Of a stretch of 64,000 nucleotides of DNA, positions 9,221 to 18,152 are shown piece by piece. The position numbers and the translations under genes are program-made. The notes beneath the pieces were generated by a model, which saw only the letters and a program-made list of their open reading frames with translations, was not told the origin of the DNA and did no database searches. The stretch is from Methanoculleus sp. 7T. Lineage in GTDB: Archaea; Halobacteriota; Methanomicrobia; Methanomicrobiales; Methanoculleaceae. Each line of letters starts with the position of its first letter. The first letter of the stretch is position 1. The stretch covers positions 248,001 to 312,000 of the forward strand of contig NZ_JALPRP010000002.1 of assembly GCF_023195915.1 (NCBI RefSeq), given 5' to 3'.

Positions 9221-10039
9221 TGCGCAATCGGACCCGGTAGGCCTGGGGCGAAAGACCCATGGGATGCTCTCCGCGGCAAGCACGCCGATTATCCTCTGAG
9301 AGCGGTCATAGGGAGGGATGATGTCTATAACCACTACATCGACTCTACGCAGAAGGCCCTCTATGCGCGTTCTCTTCCTCTCGGAGAGGACTTCACTGTT
9401 CTTGATTTCGGGTGCGGGAACGGCAGGTGGGCGCTCTGGTTCGCCCCGCAGGTGGACCGCGTCGTCGGGGTCGATCTCTCGCCCGAAATGGTGAGAGCGG
9501 CGCGGGGGTTTACGTCAGATCAGGGAATCGAGAACGTCGATTTTGTTGTTCTCGACGATAAGACGCCCCCGTTTCCCGAAAACTCCTTCGACGTGGTTAA
9601 CTGCGTCTGGGTCCTCAAGTACATCCTCTCCGATGCCGAGGCGGCCACGACCATCGCGGAACTCTCGCGCGCGACGAAACCCGGCGGGTATGTCGCCCTC
9701 ATCGAGCAGGTGAACCGGTCGCGGGACCTCTTCGTCGAGAACGAGGGCTATTTCCAGGGGCAGGCGCTCTACCGGACGCCCGAATTTTACATCGACGCGT
9801 TCGGAGAGTGCGGTATGCGTCTCCGGCATCATGCCATAACCAACGCCTCGCCTCTCTTCTGGGCTTATTCGCGGCTCCGGAGGCTTATCGGTGCTCCGCC
9901 CGGCACTGGGCCGCCACGGCGCATCACGGCGGTCAGCGTTCACGGGGACCTCTTGGCCGGGCGGGTTATGAGGTTCCGGAGCGGCCACCACTTCTTCCTG
10001 TTTCAGAAGCAGGAGGAGCCGGTGAACTACGGCCGATAG
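9221..10039 (+). CDS. class I SAM-dependent methyltransferase, start codon missing or frameshifted
   Basis: SAM motif I (VLDFGCGNGRW, about 9398-9430) followed by GVDLSPEMV and a late-strand CVWVLKYIL segment identify a class I methyltransferase. The only in-frame start-like codon downstream of the open region is the GTG at 9452, which lies after motif I and would delete it. The coding frame is open back to 9221, right after a TGA, and includes a plausible N-terminus (WDALRGKHADYPLRAVIG), but contains no ATG, GTG or TTG. An ATG at 9220, well placed about 25 bases behind a TATA element (TATTATATAGG, 9182-9192), is one frame off and hits TAG after six codons. A single-base indel near 9226-9240 would repair it. 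Substrate unknown. Confidence 0.7.
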   Translation, partial: CAIGPGRPGAKDPWDALRGKHADYPLRAVIGRDDVYNHYIDSTQKALYARSLPLGEDFTVLDFGCGNGRWALWFAPQVDRVVGVDLSPEMVRAARGFTSDQGIENVDFVVLDDKTPPFPENSFDVVNCVWVLKYILSDAEAATTIAELSRATKPGGYVALIEQVNRSRDLFVENEGYFQGQALYRTPEFYIDAFGECGMRLRHHAITNASPLFWAYSRLRRLIGAPPGTGPPRRITAVSVHGDLLAGRVMRFRSGHHFFLFQKQEEPVNYGR

Positions 10040-10255
10040 CGGCGCCTGAACAGGTTTCTGTCCAGGGTCGTCCCGATGATACGGCAATCCAAGGGTGCCC
10101 TCGCTCCCGGCCGGCATCATCCCTGACACAAAATCGTCAACCGCTGGATAACTGTCATTTTCGTAAAAGAACTTAGTAACATTTTTATTCACCTAGAGCT
10201 ATGGGGCGGGCGTGTGTCCCGCATGGCGGGATGCAGTCAAAAGGTGGTGAGAAGT

Positions 10256-10510
10256 ATGCCAGAAGAAAGACCCTCTGTTAGAGGCGGACAGGCCTCTGCA
10301 GCACAGGCTGCATCTGTTGAAGCGTTGAGTGCATCTGCATTCCAGAAGTATCTTCACGGCATAGATTACCCTGCAGGAAAGCAGGACCTGATCAACCATG
10401 CCCGGAAGAACAACGCACCCAGTGCGGTGATCCAGGTCCTCGAGATGTTCGAGGACAAGACATTCCATTCCGCAGCGGATGTGAGCCAGGAGTTCGGCAG
10501 GGTCAAATGA
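10256..10510 (+). CDS. DUF2795-type small protein
   Basis: An 84-residue protein. The stretch from about residue 28 to the end (FQKYLHGIDYPAGKQDLI, then VLEMFEDKTFHSAADV) matches the DUF2795 pattern, a small helical domain of unknown function found in archaea and actinobacteria. The ATG at 10256 is preferred over an upstream in-frame GTG because AGGTGGTGAG lies just before it. A TATA-like ACATTTTTATT (about 10179) precedes it. The gene stands alone between a methyltransferase and a tRNA gene. Confidence 0.75.
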   Translation: MPEERPSVRGGQASAAQAASVEALSASAFQKYLHGIDYPAGKQDLINHARKNNAPSAVIQVLEMFEDKTFHSAADVSQEFGRVK

Positions 10511-10759
10511 CCCTGCTACCTTCGGCTATTTAGGCACGTCCTTGCACCGACCGGCCCCGGCGGACCTCTCCTCGGGGCATCCCGAGCGATGGCGTGACGG
10601 CCGGGGCGGCCGGCGGGAACATGGCACTGGTAAAGCTACGATAGGATCTTCGGCGAGGATCGGGAGTCCGCATACCTGAGATACGGCTGTTCATAGAACC
10701 GGAATTTGCGACCTTGTCCTTACCAAGGATGCGCTCCGTATAAATCTGATTTTCTGATG

Positions 10760-10785
10760 CGCGCCGACGCGGGACTCGAACCACA
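10760..10785 (-). other. tRNA 3'-end-like fragment
   Basis: On the minus strand the sequence contains a T-loop word (GGTTCGAGTCCC) followed by an acceptor-like GC-rich end, but the 5' half of a tRNA is absent and the T stem does not pair. It lies 20 bases from the intact tRNA-Leu. It may be an integration-site relic or chance. Confidence 0.3.
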
Positions 10786-10805
10786 GATGGTCGCAGAAGA
10801 GAGAA

Positions 10806-10890
10806 TGCGAGGAGCCGGATTCGAACCGGCGAACTCCTACGAGACTAGGCCCTGAACCTAGCGCCTTTGACCTGGCTTGGCAACCCTCGC
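10806..10890 (-). tRNA. tRNA-Leu (anticodon CAG)
   Basis: The 85-nt minus-strand sequence folds as a class II tRNA: acceptor GCGAGGG with TCCTCGC, D stem GCC/GGC, anticodon stem CTAGG/CCTAG with loop TTCAGGG (anticodon CAG), a long variable arm and a T arm GCCGG-TTCGAAT-CCGGC. The discriminator base is A, as expected for leucine. CCA is not encoded. No intron is seen. Confidence 0.95.
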
Positions 10891-10927
10891 GCCTAATACT
10901 GTAGTATCTTCACCAAAATAAAGGTAA

Positions 10928-12622
10928 TTACTCCCCGCACTTCTTGGAACCGTGGGAGTTGTTGTCCATGAACCGTTTCATCTCTATCTCGCGGAGTTCA
11001 TGCCGCTTGATCTTGCCGGAGATCGTCTTCGGGAGAGATTCTACGAACTCGACCGCGCGGGGATACTTGTAGGGCGCCGTCACCCGCTTGACATGCTTCT
11101 GGATATCCTTGACCAGGGATTCCGAGGGCCGGTACCCGGGTTTGAGGATGATGAAAGCCTTGACGATCAGCCCCCGGATCACGTCCGGCGACCCGACGAC
11201 CGCCGCCTCCTGCACGGCGGGGTGCTCCATGAGCGCGCTCTCCACCTCGAACGGCCCGATCCGGTAGCCGGAGGACTTAATGACGTCGTCGTCGCGGCCG
11301 ATGAACCAGAAGTAGCCGTCCTGATCCATGCACGCCTTATCGCCGGTGTAGTAGAACCCGTTCTGGAAGACCCTGCGGTTCTCCTCTTCGTTGTTGAGGT
11401 AGCCGCGGAAGAGCCCGACCGGGCGCGGGTCCAACTTGACCGCGATCCTCCCCTCCTCACCGACGCCGACCGGGTTTCCATCGTCGTCGTGGAGTTCGAT
11501 ATGCCATCCCGGCGCCGGTCTCCCCATGGAACCGGGTTTGCATTTCATGCCTGCGAACGTCCCGATGCAGAGCACCGTCTCGGTCTGGCCGTAACCCTCG
11601 TAGATCGTTCTGTTCGTTCCCTCCCGCCATGCCCGAATCACCTCGGGGTTGAGCGGTTCGCCTGCGCTGCAACAGTGCCGGAGGTCGGCAAGGTCGAACT
11701 TGTCGAGGTCGGCGAGGATCAGCATCCGGTAGATGGTCGGAGGACAACAGAAGGTCGTGACCCCGTATCTCTCCAGCAGGGGCAGGATCTCGGTGGCGTG
11801 GAACCGGCCCCGGATGTCGTAGACGAAGATGCATGCGCCGACGATCCACTGGCCGTAGAGTTTCCCCCACGCGCTCTTGCCCCAGCCGGTATCGGAGATC
11901 GTCAGGTGAAGGTCGTTCGGGTGCAGGTCGTGCCACAGCTGCCCGGTGACGAGATGCCCAAGGGGATAGGAGTGGTCGTGGACCACCATCTTGGGCTCAC
12001 CCGTGGTGCCGGAGGTGAAGAAGATCAGCAGCGGGTCCGAAGATTTGGTCCGGTGCATGCCGGGAAGGTTCACCAGTTTGTGCGAGCAGGGCGCGGGGTA
12101 GTCGAGTTCGACAGGGTAGCTGACCCACCCGTCTCTCGTGCCGTCGACCATGAGCCGGACCGTGAGCGTGGGGCACTCTTCTCGGATCTCCTCGACCTTC
12201 TCCGCATGCTCGGCAAGAGTGATGATCATCTTGATGTCGGCTGCCTGGATGCGGTATTTCAGGTCTTTCGGCGTCAGCATCGTTGTTGCCGGGCAGTATA
12301 CGGCGCCGATCTTGATGAGGGCGATGACGAAGATCCACCATTCGGGGACCCGGGGGAGCATCAGCATGACCCGGTCGCCCTTCTTGATGCCGTACTTTAT
12401 GCAGATGTTGACCGCCTGGTTCGAGAGGCGCATGAGGTCAAAGAATGTGTACTTCTTCTCGTTTCCCTTCTGGTCGGTCCAGATTAGGGCAAGTTTGTTC
12501 CGGTCCTTCTTCGCCCATGCGTCGATCACGTCGAAGCCGAAGTTATAGTATTCCGGGACGTTTATCTTGAAATTCGCACAGAGGTCTTCGTAGGACATCG
12601 GTTTTTCTTCATCATCTGCCAT
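10928..12622 (-). CDS. AMP-forming acyl-CoA synthetase (medium-chain acyl-CoA synthetase family)
   Basis: A 564-residue ANL-superfamily enzyme. It has the P-loop-like motif FFTSGTTGEPKM near residue 200, the GYGQTE motif near 345, the YTGDKACMDQDGYFWFIGRDDDV hinge region split around residue 425, and the C-terminal SGKIKRHELR lysine motif near 540. Such enzymes activate a carboxylic acid with ATP to acyl-AMP and then to acyl-CoA. The SDTGWGKSAWGK region is typical of the medium-chain/MACS branch, including branched-chain or 2-methylbutyrate-CoA ligases described in Methanosarcina. The ATG at 12622 is clear. The physiological acid is unknown. Confidence 0.88.
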   Translation of the reverse strand: MADDEEKPMSYEDLCANFKINVPEYYNFGFDVIDAWAKKDRNKLALIWTDQKGNEKKYTFFDLMRLSNQAVNICIKYGIKKGDRVMLMLPRVPEWWIFVIALIKIGAVYCPATTMLTPKDLKYRIQAADIKMIITLAEHAEKVEEIREECPTLTVRLMVDGTRDGWVSYPVELDYPAPCSHKLVNLPGMHRTKSSDPLLIFFTSGTTGEPKMVVHDHSYPLGHLVTGQLWHDLHPNDLHLTISDTGWGKSAWGKLYGQWIVGACIFVYDIRGRFHATEILPLLERYGVTTFCCPPTIYRMLILADLDKFDLADLRHCCSAGEPLNPEVIRAWREGTNRTIYEGYGQTETVLCIGTFAGMKCKPGSMGRPAPGWHIELHDDDGNPVGVGEEGRIAVKLDPRPVGLFRGYLNNEEENRRVFQNGFYYTGDKACMDQDGYFWFIGRDDDVIKSSGYRIGPFEVESALMEHPAVQEAAVVGSPDVIRGLIVKAFIILKPGYRPSESLVKDIQKHVKRVTAPYKYPRAVEFVESLPKTISGKIKRHELREIEMKRFMDNNSHGSKKCGE

Positions 12623-12721
12623 AACGTGATCAATAGGTTTGCGCGCTCATGGTTTAAAGCATTCACGAAGTTGAAGAACGCTCAATATCCGAAACGGCCA
12701 TAAAGATTATCCATTAGTATT

Positions 12722-13303
12722 ATGGTCCAAAAAATGATACTCATATCGATGGATGAGAAGGGATACGAGTCACTGAAAATCGAGAACATCGTTGCTTCCG
12801 GGGTGATTGCGGACTCGATCGACCTCGAAAAAGTATCTGATAAAATAAAAAACTGCGAACTGAATACGAAGAGGTTCCCTGGAGCGGTCTACCGCATCGA
12901 GAAGCCCAAGATCGCGTCCCTGATATTCTCCTCGGGGAAAGTGGTGCTCACCGGAATCAGGAAGAAGCAAGATCTCCATGACGGTCTGGACATCATCATG
13001 CATTCGCTCCGGGATGCCGGCATCGATACCTACGATGTGCCGCATGTTGCGATCACGAACATCGTCTGCTCGTACGACATGGGCAGGTACATCAATCTGA
13101 ACAAGGTGGTCATCACCCTCAACCTCGAGAACATCGAGTACGAACCCGAGCAGTTCCCGGGACTCGTCTACCGTATCGAGGACCCGAAGATCGTCGCCCT
13201 CCTCTTCAGTTCCGGGAAGATTATCCTTACCGGCGGGAAGAACATCGAGGATATCAAGAAGGGACTCGATTTCCTGGAGCAGCGGCTCGAAACCATTATG
13301 TAA
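12722..13303 (+). CDS. tbp: TATA-box-binding protein (TBP)
   Basis: This general transcription factor recognises the TATA box. The protein is made of two direct repeats of the saddle fold. Each contains FPG-VYRIE-PKI and a SSGKV/IxLTG strand: repeat 1 about residues 15-105 and repeat 2 about 107-190. ATGs at 12722, 12734 and 12749 are all possible; TBPs usually begin just before the SLKIENIV strand, so 12749 would give a family-like length. The C-terminal acidic tail seen in some archaea is absent. Methanomicrobiales often carry several TBPs, so this may be one paralogue. Confidence 0.93.
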   Translation: MVQKMILISMDEKGYESLKIENIVASGVIADSIDLEKVSDKIKNCELNTKRFPGAVYRIEKPKIASLIFSSGKVVLTGIRKKQDLHDGLDIIMHSLRDAGIDTYDVPHVAITNIVCSYDMGRYINLNKVVITLNLENIEYEPEQFPGLVYRIEDPKIVALLFSSGKIILTGGKNIEDIKKGLDFLEQRLETIM

Positions 13304-13759
13304 ACCCGATTTTCGGACTTTTTTCAGGAGGGGCCTACCGGAGGCCTCAAGTTTTTGTGCGGGTGCGGTTTGCCTGCTTGGGATGATTTGCTTGCATGGG
13401 CCTGCCTGTGTATCCGGGCCGGGGTTCTGTCTGTGGTCCGCGCCTTTGAGTGCTTGGATTCCGGACGCGTCACCTGTTGTCGCTCATACCTTTGGTGCTC
13501 AAACTTCGCTCTTTTGGGTAGCCGCTCTTCAGAGCGCCGCAACTCCCGTGCACGGATTTCCACCGGGTATCGCATCTGGGGGTGGGGACAGGGGAGGGGG
13601 GCGGGCCCCCCTCCCCCCAAGCACGATAGCCGCCACGGTCTAGTGTACTGGGCATTTCATGGAATCACGGTCACTCTATTCCGCTTTATCGTGCAGCATA
13701 CCGCTACAACCGTTGCAAGTTGCCCTCCTACTGGCTTGCCCGCAAATCCCCCGCTCCCC
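13304..13759. other. gene-free interval with hairpin-prone sequence
   Basis: No convincing gene. After a T-rich end (GGACTTTTTTCAGG, about 13315) the interval contains short inverted repeats such as GCTCT-TC-AGAGC (about 13527) and the words GGTGCTC and CTTCGCTC, which recall the hairpin cluster at 43938-44155. A G/C-homopolymer stretch follows near 13580-13620. Confidence 0.5.
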
Positions 13760-16489
13760 CTACCAAAACCTATGCGTCTTGACGTAGTTCCGCTCGGCCT
13801 TCAGGATCTCCCGGTAGAAGGCGTCTCCTTCGGTCAGTGTGGCGAGGATCCGGGAGGCCGCCTCCGGGCCGACGCCCTTTGCGGCGAGGGCGGTCACCGC
13901 CTTCTTCCCGCTGGAGAGGACGATGTTTGCGTTTCTGAGGAACCTGACCTCGATCGCCCGCTCCTCCTCTGACTTGTTCTTCTTTCTCATCGCCGGGATG
14001 AACTGCTCGTCCCAGGGTTTCAGCGCCGCGATGAGGCGGGCGCTACAGAGCGGGCACTGCGGCCGGTCGGGGACCCGCTCCACAACGGTCCGGCTCTTCC
14101 ACTTCCGGCAGTGCATGCAGAAGAGGACGACGTCCTCCTTTTCGAGGCGGCGCATCAGCGTCCCGATCACCGCCTGGTCGACAAGCGGCGGCGGGATCAT
14201 GTCCCGCGACGACGAGAGCCCCTCGCTCCCGAGCGGGCTCAACCGTCCGGCGGCGACGGCGATCCGGCCGTCCCTGACCGCCGAGAGGATCTCCTGCGCC
14301 GCATCCACGTCCATGTAGTTGCTGAAGAGCTCCCGGTAGGCCTCGTCCGCGATGACGGTCTCGTCGAAGAGGCCGATGAGCCGGTGGATGCTGAACCGCT
14401 CGTAATCGGCGTCCGCATCGATGGCGCCGAACTTCTTCGCCACCTGCACCAGTTTCCACTTAAAGAGCGCCGTCCGCTTCAAGGCGAGTTTCAGAACCCC
14501 CGGGAGGTGGGCGGGCTCGAGCCCGGCGATCGTCTCCTGCACCTCAAGCGCCCGGACGTTCTCGGGCAGGCGCAGGAGGAACCGGTAGGCGCCGACCTCG
14601 ATCCCGACGGTCGTCCCGTAGCGGGCCGAGAGGAGGGCCGAGAGCGCCCGTGCAAGCGCCTCGTTCGCCTTATGCCCGCCGCAGACGTTGCAGACCACCC
14701 CCTCGCCCGTGTTCTCGAGGGTGACAAGAAGGTCCGAGGGGACCGGGTAGTTGCCCTCGTCCATCCGGTCAAGCGACCGCTCCGCATAGGCGATCGCACC
14801 GGGAACGCTTGAGTAGCGGTCGAACGCCCGGGTCCTCCGGAGCGCCCCGACCTCTCGGGCGACGGCGAACGGCACCGGGATCTGCTCCCCTTCCCACGAC
14901 GGGACCTCTCCTCGCGCCTTGGCGGTCGGTTCGACCGTGATCCTGCCGCCCTCGATCTCGAGCGCCCGCCAGAGTTGGCCCTTCGTGATGAAGACCGCGC
15001 CGGTGTGCATCCATCCGACGACGAACGACTCATCCAGGGTCCCGACCGTCCGGCGCGAGACGATATCGAAGATCTCCATCTTGCGCTCGTCATGGATCAT
15101 CGAGAGGTTCTCGATGAGGTAGCGCCGCGCCCGCCCGGTCCTGATGAGCCGGGAGCCGTCAAGCCGGATCAGGCGGTGCTCCGCCATCTGGCTGCAGACC
15201 GCATCGAGCAGCGGCCCGCATCCGGCAAAGACGCTCGACCGTTCGACGATCTCCCGGACGCGGGAGACCTCGATCTCCCCGTACTCGACCGCGATCGCCG
15301 CTACCTGGTTTGCCAGGACGTCGGCGGCACCGGCTGGCGGGACGATCCGCTCGCACTCGTTCGCCTTTGCTCGGCGTGCGATCACGAACGACTCCAAGAG
15401 GTCGTCAAACCCAGTGGCGAGGACGGTGCCTCGCGAGACGGCGTCGAGGCGGTGGCCGGCCCGGCCGACCCGCTGCACCAGGCGCGAGACCTGCCGGGGA
15501 GAGCCGAACTGGACGACGTGCTCGATATGCCCGATATCGATACCGAGTTCCATCGACGACGTGGCGATGAGTGTCCGAATCTCGCCCTTCCTGAACCGCT
15601 CCTCGGCATCGACCCTGACGTCCCGCGAGAGCGAACCGTGGTGAACTTCGACGTCGCCGCGGGGGTAGAGTTGGTGCCCGAGGGCCTCGGCGGTCACCCG
15701 TGTGTTGACGAAGACGAGGGTGGAGCCGGGCGCGTTCAGACACTTGCCGACTGCCTGCGTCTGCGCGGCGAAGTCTTCCCCGGCAAATCGGACGCCGATA
15801 TCGAGGTGGCTTGCGACCGGCACCTCCGCAAGCGAGAACGGCCGCGCCCCGCAGAGGAACCGCCCGATCTCGTCCGGGTTCCCGACGGTCGCCGAGAGGC
15901 CGATCCGCTGGAACTCCCCTGCGTAAGCGGCCAGGCGTTCGAGCGCCACCGCGAGTTGAGCTCCCCGCTTGCTGTCTGCGAGTTCGTGGATCTCGTCGAC
16001 GACGACGTACTTGACGTTCTTCAAGTGCTCGCGGAGGCGCTTGCCCATGAAGAGCGCCTGCAGGGACTCGGGCGTCGTGATGAGCAGGTCGGGCGGGGTG
16101 AGCGACTGTTTCCGCCGTTCGTTCTGCGCAGTATCCCCGTGCCTGACCCCGACCGAGAGCCCGAGTTCCCGGCACCACCACTCCATCCTTGAGAGGATGT
16201 CCCGGTTTAGGGACCGGAGGGGCGTTATGTAGAGCGCCTTGAACCCGGGCCCGACGGTCCCGAGGAGCCGGTCGAAGACCGGGAACATCGCGCTCTCGGT
16301 CTTTCCCGTACCGGTCGGGGCCACCAGGATCAGGTTTCTGCCCTCGAGGAGGAGCGGGATGGCCTGCTCCTGGGCCTCGGAGAGTTCGGTAAACCCGCGC
16401 CTCCGGGCGACCTCCCGCACCCTCGGGTCGAGGAGGTCAGCCGCCGCCTTCGGGGCAGAGCGTGGCCGGGGAGCCGACGTACGTGCCAT
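13760..16489 (-). CDS. Lhr/Ski2-like superfamily 2 helicase with C-terminal zinc finger
   Basis: A 909-residue DEAD/DEAH-type helicase. Motif I is APTGTGKTE (residues 57-65), motif II DEIHEL (165-170), motif III SATVGNP (199-205). The second RecA domain has a SSMELGIDIG motif and the QRVGRAGHR motif VI. The Lhr-type winged-helix and core domains follow, then a four-cysteine zinc finger (CMHC ... CPLC, about residues 790-815) and a basic end. Lhr-family helicases unwind RNA or RNA:DNA hybrids in archaeal repair and RNA metabolism. Its start overlaps the end of the metallophosphoesterase gene by 53 bases, so a later start is possible. Co-orientation with that gene and an RPA-associated gene suggests a DNA-repair operon. 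Confidence 0.88.
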   Translation of the reverse strand: MARTSAPRPRSAPKAAADLLDPRVREVARRRGFTELSEAQEQAIPLLLEGRNLILVAPTGTGKTESAMFPVFDRLLGTVGPGFKALYITPLRSLNRDILSRMEWWCRELGLSVGVRHGDTAQNERRKQSLTPPDLLITTPESLQALFMGKRLREHLKNVKYVVVDEIHELADSKRGAQLAVALERLAAYAGEFQRIGLSATVGNPDEIGRFLCGARPFSLAEVPVASHLDIGVRFAGEDFAAQTQAVGKCLNAPGSTLVFVNTRVTAEALGHQLYPRGDVEVHHGSLSRDVRVDAEERFRKGEIRTLIATSSMELGIDIGHIEHVVQFGSPRQVSRLVQRVGRAGHRLDAVSRGTVLATGFDDLLESFVIARRAKANECERIVPPAGAADVLANQVAAIAVEYGEIEVSRVREIVERSSVFAGCGPLLDAVCSQMAEHRLIRLDGSRLIRTGRARRYLIENLSMIHDERKMEIFDIVSRRTVGTLDESFVVGWMHTGAVFITKGQLWRALEIEGGRITVEPTAKARGEVPSWEGEQIPVPFAVAREVGALRRTRAFDRYSSVPGAIAYAERSLDRMDEGNYPVPSDLLVTLENTGEGVVCNVCGGHKANEALARALSALLSARYGTTVGIEVGAYRFLLRLPENVRALEVQETIAGLEPAHLPGVLKLALKRTALFKWKLVQVAKKFGAIDADADYERFSIHRLIGLFDETVIADEAYRELFSNYMDVDAAQEILSAVRDGRIAVAAGRLSPLGSEGLSSSRDMIPPPLVDQAVIGTLMRRLEKEDVVLFCMHCRKWKSRTVVERVPDRPQCPLCSARLIAALKPWDEQFIPAMRKKNKSEEERAIEVRFLRNANIVLSSGKKAVTALAAKGVGPEAASRILATLTEGDAFYREILKAERNYVKTHRFW

Positions 16490-17192
16490 CCGCTAAAAAC
16501 ACCTCCGCACTTTTCTTGTCGATACACCGGGAGAGGGGCCCAAGGTTGCTCTCCGAGAGCCGCCCTATATCGATACCCCCCGCAAACTCGTTGAATGCCG
16601 GGACGAAGAGGAGTCGGGTGCGGCTCCCGGGCGGGTTCTCTTCAGGGAGGCAGGATGCGGCGAGCCCCGAGTAGAGGTAGGCCGGCCGGGCGCGTGCGGC
16701 GCACCCGACGGTATCCACGAGCGAGACGACCGGGTGGTGGTGGCCGAGGACGATGAGGTGGCCGAAGAGTTCGGGGTCGGGGCGGGTGTGGCCGTGGAGG
16801 TAGCCGACGCCGTCGATGAGCGCGCCGCCGGGCGGCAGGAGTTCTCCGGGGTCGAGGAACCGCCCGATGCCCCCGTCATGGTTCCCCGGGGCGACGGCGA
16901 GCGGCACGCGGTCTCGGAACGCATCGAGGACGCCGGGGAGTTCCCGGTACTCCTGCCTGCTCGTGACCGGGACGTTGTGCTTGACGTCGCCGAGGAGGAG
17001 GAGAAGGTCGGGCTGTGTCTCCTCGATGCAGGCGATCACCCGGTCGGTTCGGGAGGCGCTCCGGCTCGTTATGTGGACACCGTGACGTTCGAGGCCCGAC
17101 TCGATACCCATGTGCAGGTCGGCGACGACCAGCACGCGCCGGTCCTGCTCGACCAGGAGGGCCGGGCCGTTCTCGATGAAATGCAGATGCAT
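16437..17192 (-). CDS. calcineurin-like metallophosphoesterase (ICC/YfcE-like archaeal family)
   Basis: A 251-residue protein with the metallophosphoesterase metal-binding motifs in order: VADLHMG (D-x-H, near residue 24), LLGDVKHN (GD, near 67), GNHDGG (GNHD, near 103) and LGHHHPV (GHxH, near 150). It is of the archaeal phosphoesterase family commonly found beside an Lhr-type helicase, as here. The substrate is not known; a nucleic-acid or nucleotide phosphodiester is a reasonable guess from context. Two bases separate it from the upstream RPA-associated gene. Confidence 0.85.
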   Translation of the reverse strand: MHLHFIENGPALLVEQDRRVLVVADLHMGIESGLERHGVHITSRSASRTDRVIACIEETQPDLLLLLGDVKHNVPVTSRQEYRELPGVLDAFRDRVPLAVAPGNHDGGIGRFLDPGELLPPGGALIDGVGYLHGHTRPDPELFGHLIVLGHHHPVVSLVDTVGCAARARPAYLYSGLAASCLPEENPPGSRTRLLFVPAFNEFAGGIDIGRLSESNLGPLSRCIDKKSAEVFLADGTYVGSPATLCPEGGG

Positions 17193-17194
17193 CG

Positions 17195-17965
17195 TTATAT
17201 CGGTTTAATCATGCCCGATGCAGGCTGGTAGCATTCCCCTGCAGCGAGGAGTTCTTCGAGCGCTCTCTGTGCGTCCCGTGCGGAGAGGCCGGACCGCACC
17301 CCGAGGGCGACGGCGTCGCTCTCCGGGATCCCTCGTGCTCCTCCCTCGTCCTCGATGGCGGCAAGGAGGAGGTCGCGCCCGGCGACGGGCGCGATCTCGC
17401 CGACGGCGAGATCGGGGAGGACGCTTGCAAGCGCCGTCCGCACCATTCCGGCCTTGTCTTGGATATCCTTGCCCGTGGTCCCGTAGAGTCCGATGACGGT
17501 TGCGGCCCGCTCGTCGCCGCCGCCTCCGAGAGCCTTCTCGAGCGCTTCGAGGCGGCCGAGCGTCGCGCCGGCGGTCGCGAGCACCCAGATGTCGCGTGCG
17601 GTGCGGTCCACCACGTTGATCGCCTCGGCGTCTACCGCTGCATACGCCCTCGATCCGGAACCGTTGAGCGTCGCCCGGCCGGTGACGGCGACGAACGCAG
17701 GCGGTTCGATGTAGCCGAGCGTCTCGACCACATCCGGGCTCTGCCAGTCTGCCGAGACCCTGAACGTGCCGGTGGGGTCGGCGATCCGGGCCTGCATCAC
17801 GTCGCCGCTCCCCCTGCACTCGGTGAGGGCGCCGACGATGAAGAGGCGGCGGCACCAGGCGCCGCCGGGCGTCACCACGTGCGAGCCGTCCCGACCGTCT
17901 CGGGAGTCCACCGTATGCCGCGCGGCAGAGAAATCCCGCGCAAACACCCGTCCTATAGGTTCCAT
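17195..17965 (-). CDS. RPA-associated OB-fold protein (COG3390-like)
   Basis: About 256 residues. The N-terminal two thirds resemble an OB-fold protein of the RPA-associated type: RRLFIVGALTEC, then ARIADPTGTFRV and a PPAFVAVTGRATLNG strand. The C-terminal part (about 170-255) looks like a helical or winged-helix domain. Related archaeal proteins are encoded with, and bind to, replication protein A. Here it precedes a phosphoesterase and an Lhr-type helicase, fitting a DNA-repair role. The start is uncertain among 17983, 17974 and 17965; I use the ATG at 17965 because the MEPIGRVFARDF beginning is family-like. Confidence 0.7.
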   Translation of the reverse strand: MEPIGRVFARDFSAARHTVDSRDGRDGSHVVTPGGAWCRRLFIVGALTECRGSGDVMQARIADPTGTFRVSADWQSPDVVETLGYIEPPAFVAVTGRATLNGSGSRAYAAVDAEAINVVDRTARDIWVLATAGATLGRLEALEKALGGGGDERAATVIGLYGTTGKDIQDKAGMVRTALASVLPDLAVGEIAPVAGRDLLLAAIEDEGGARGIPESDAVALGVRSGLSARDAQRALEELLAAGECYQPASGMIKPI

Positions 17966-18152
17966 ACTACTCATCCGTCTCAAGAAGGGGGCATGGGATA
18001 TACCGGGGCGGGGGTTCCGATCGGCCGGATCTCCATGCGAACTCCCGGTGTTTCCATACGTGTCTGTACTTTACTTATTCTCCCTCAACCCTCTAAAAAG
18101 GATCACCGGAATTGTATGACGATGCTTTTACGATACACGAGCGCCAACTTCT

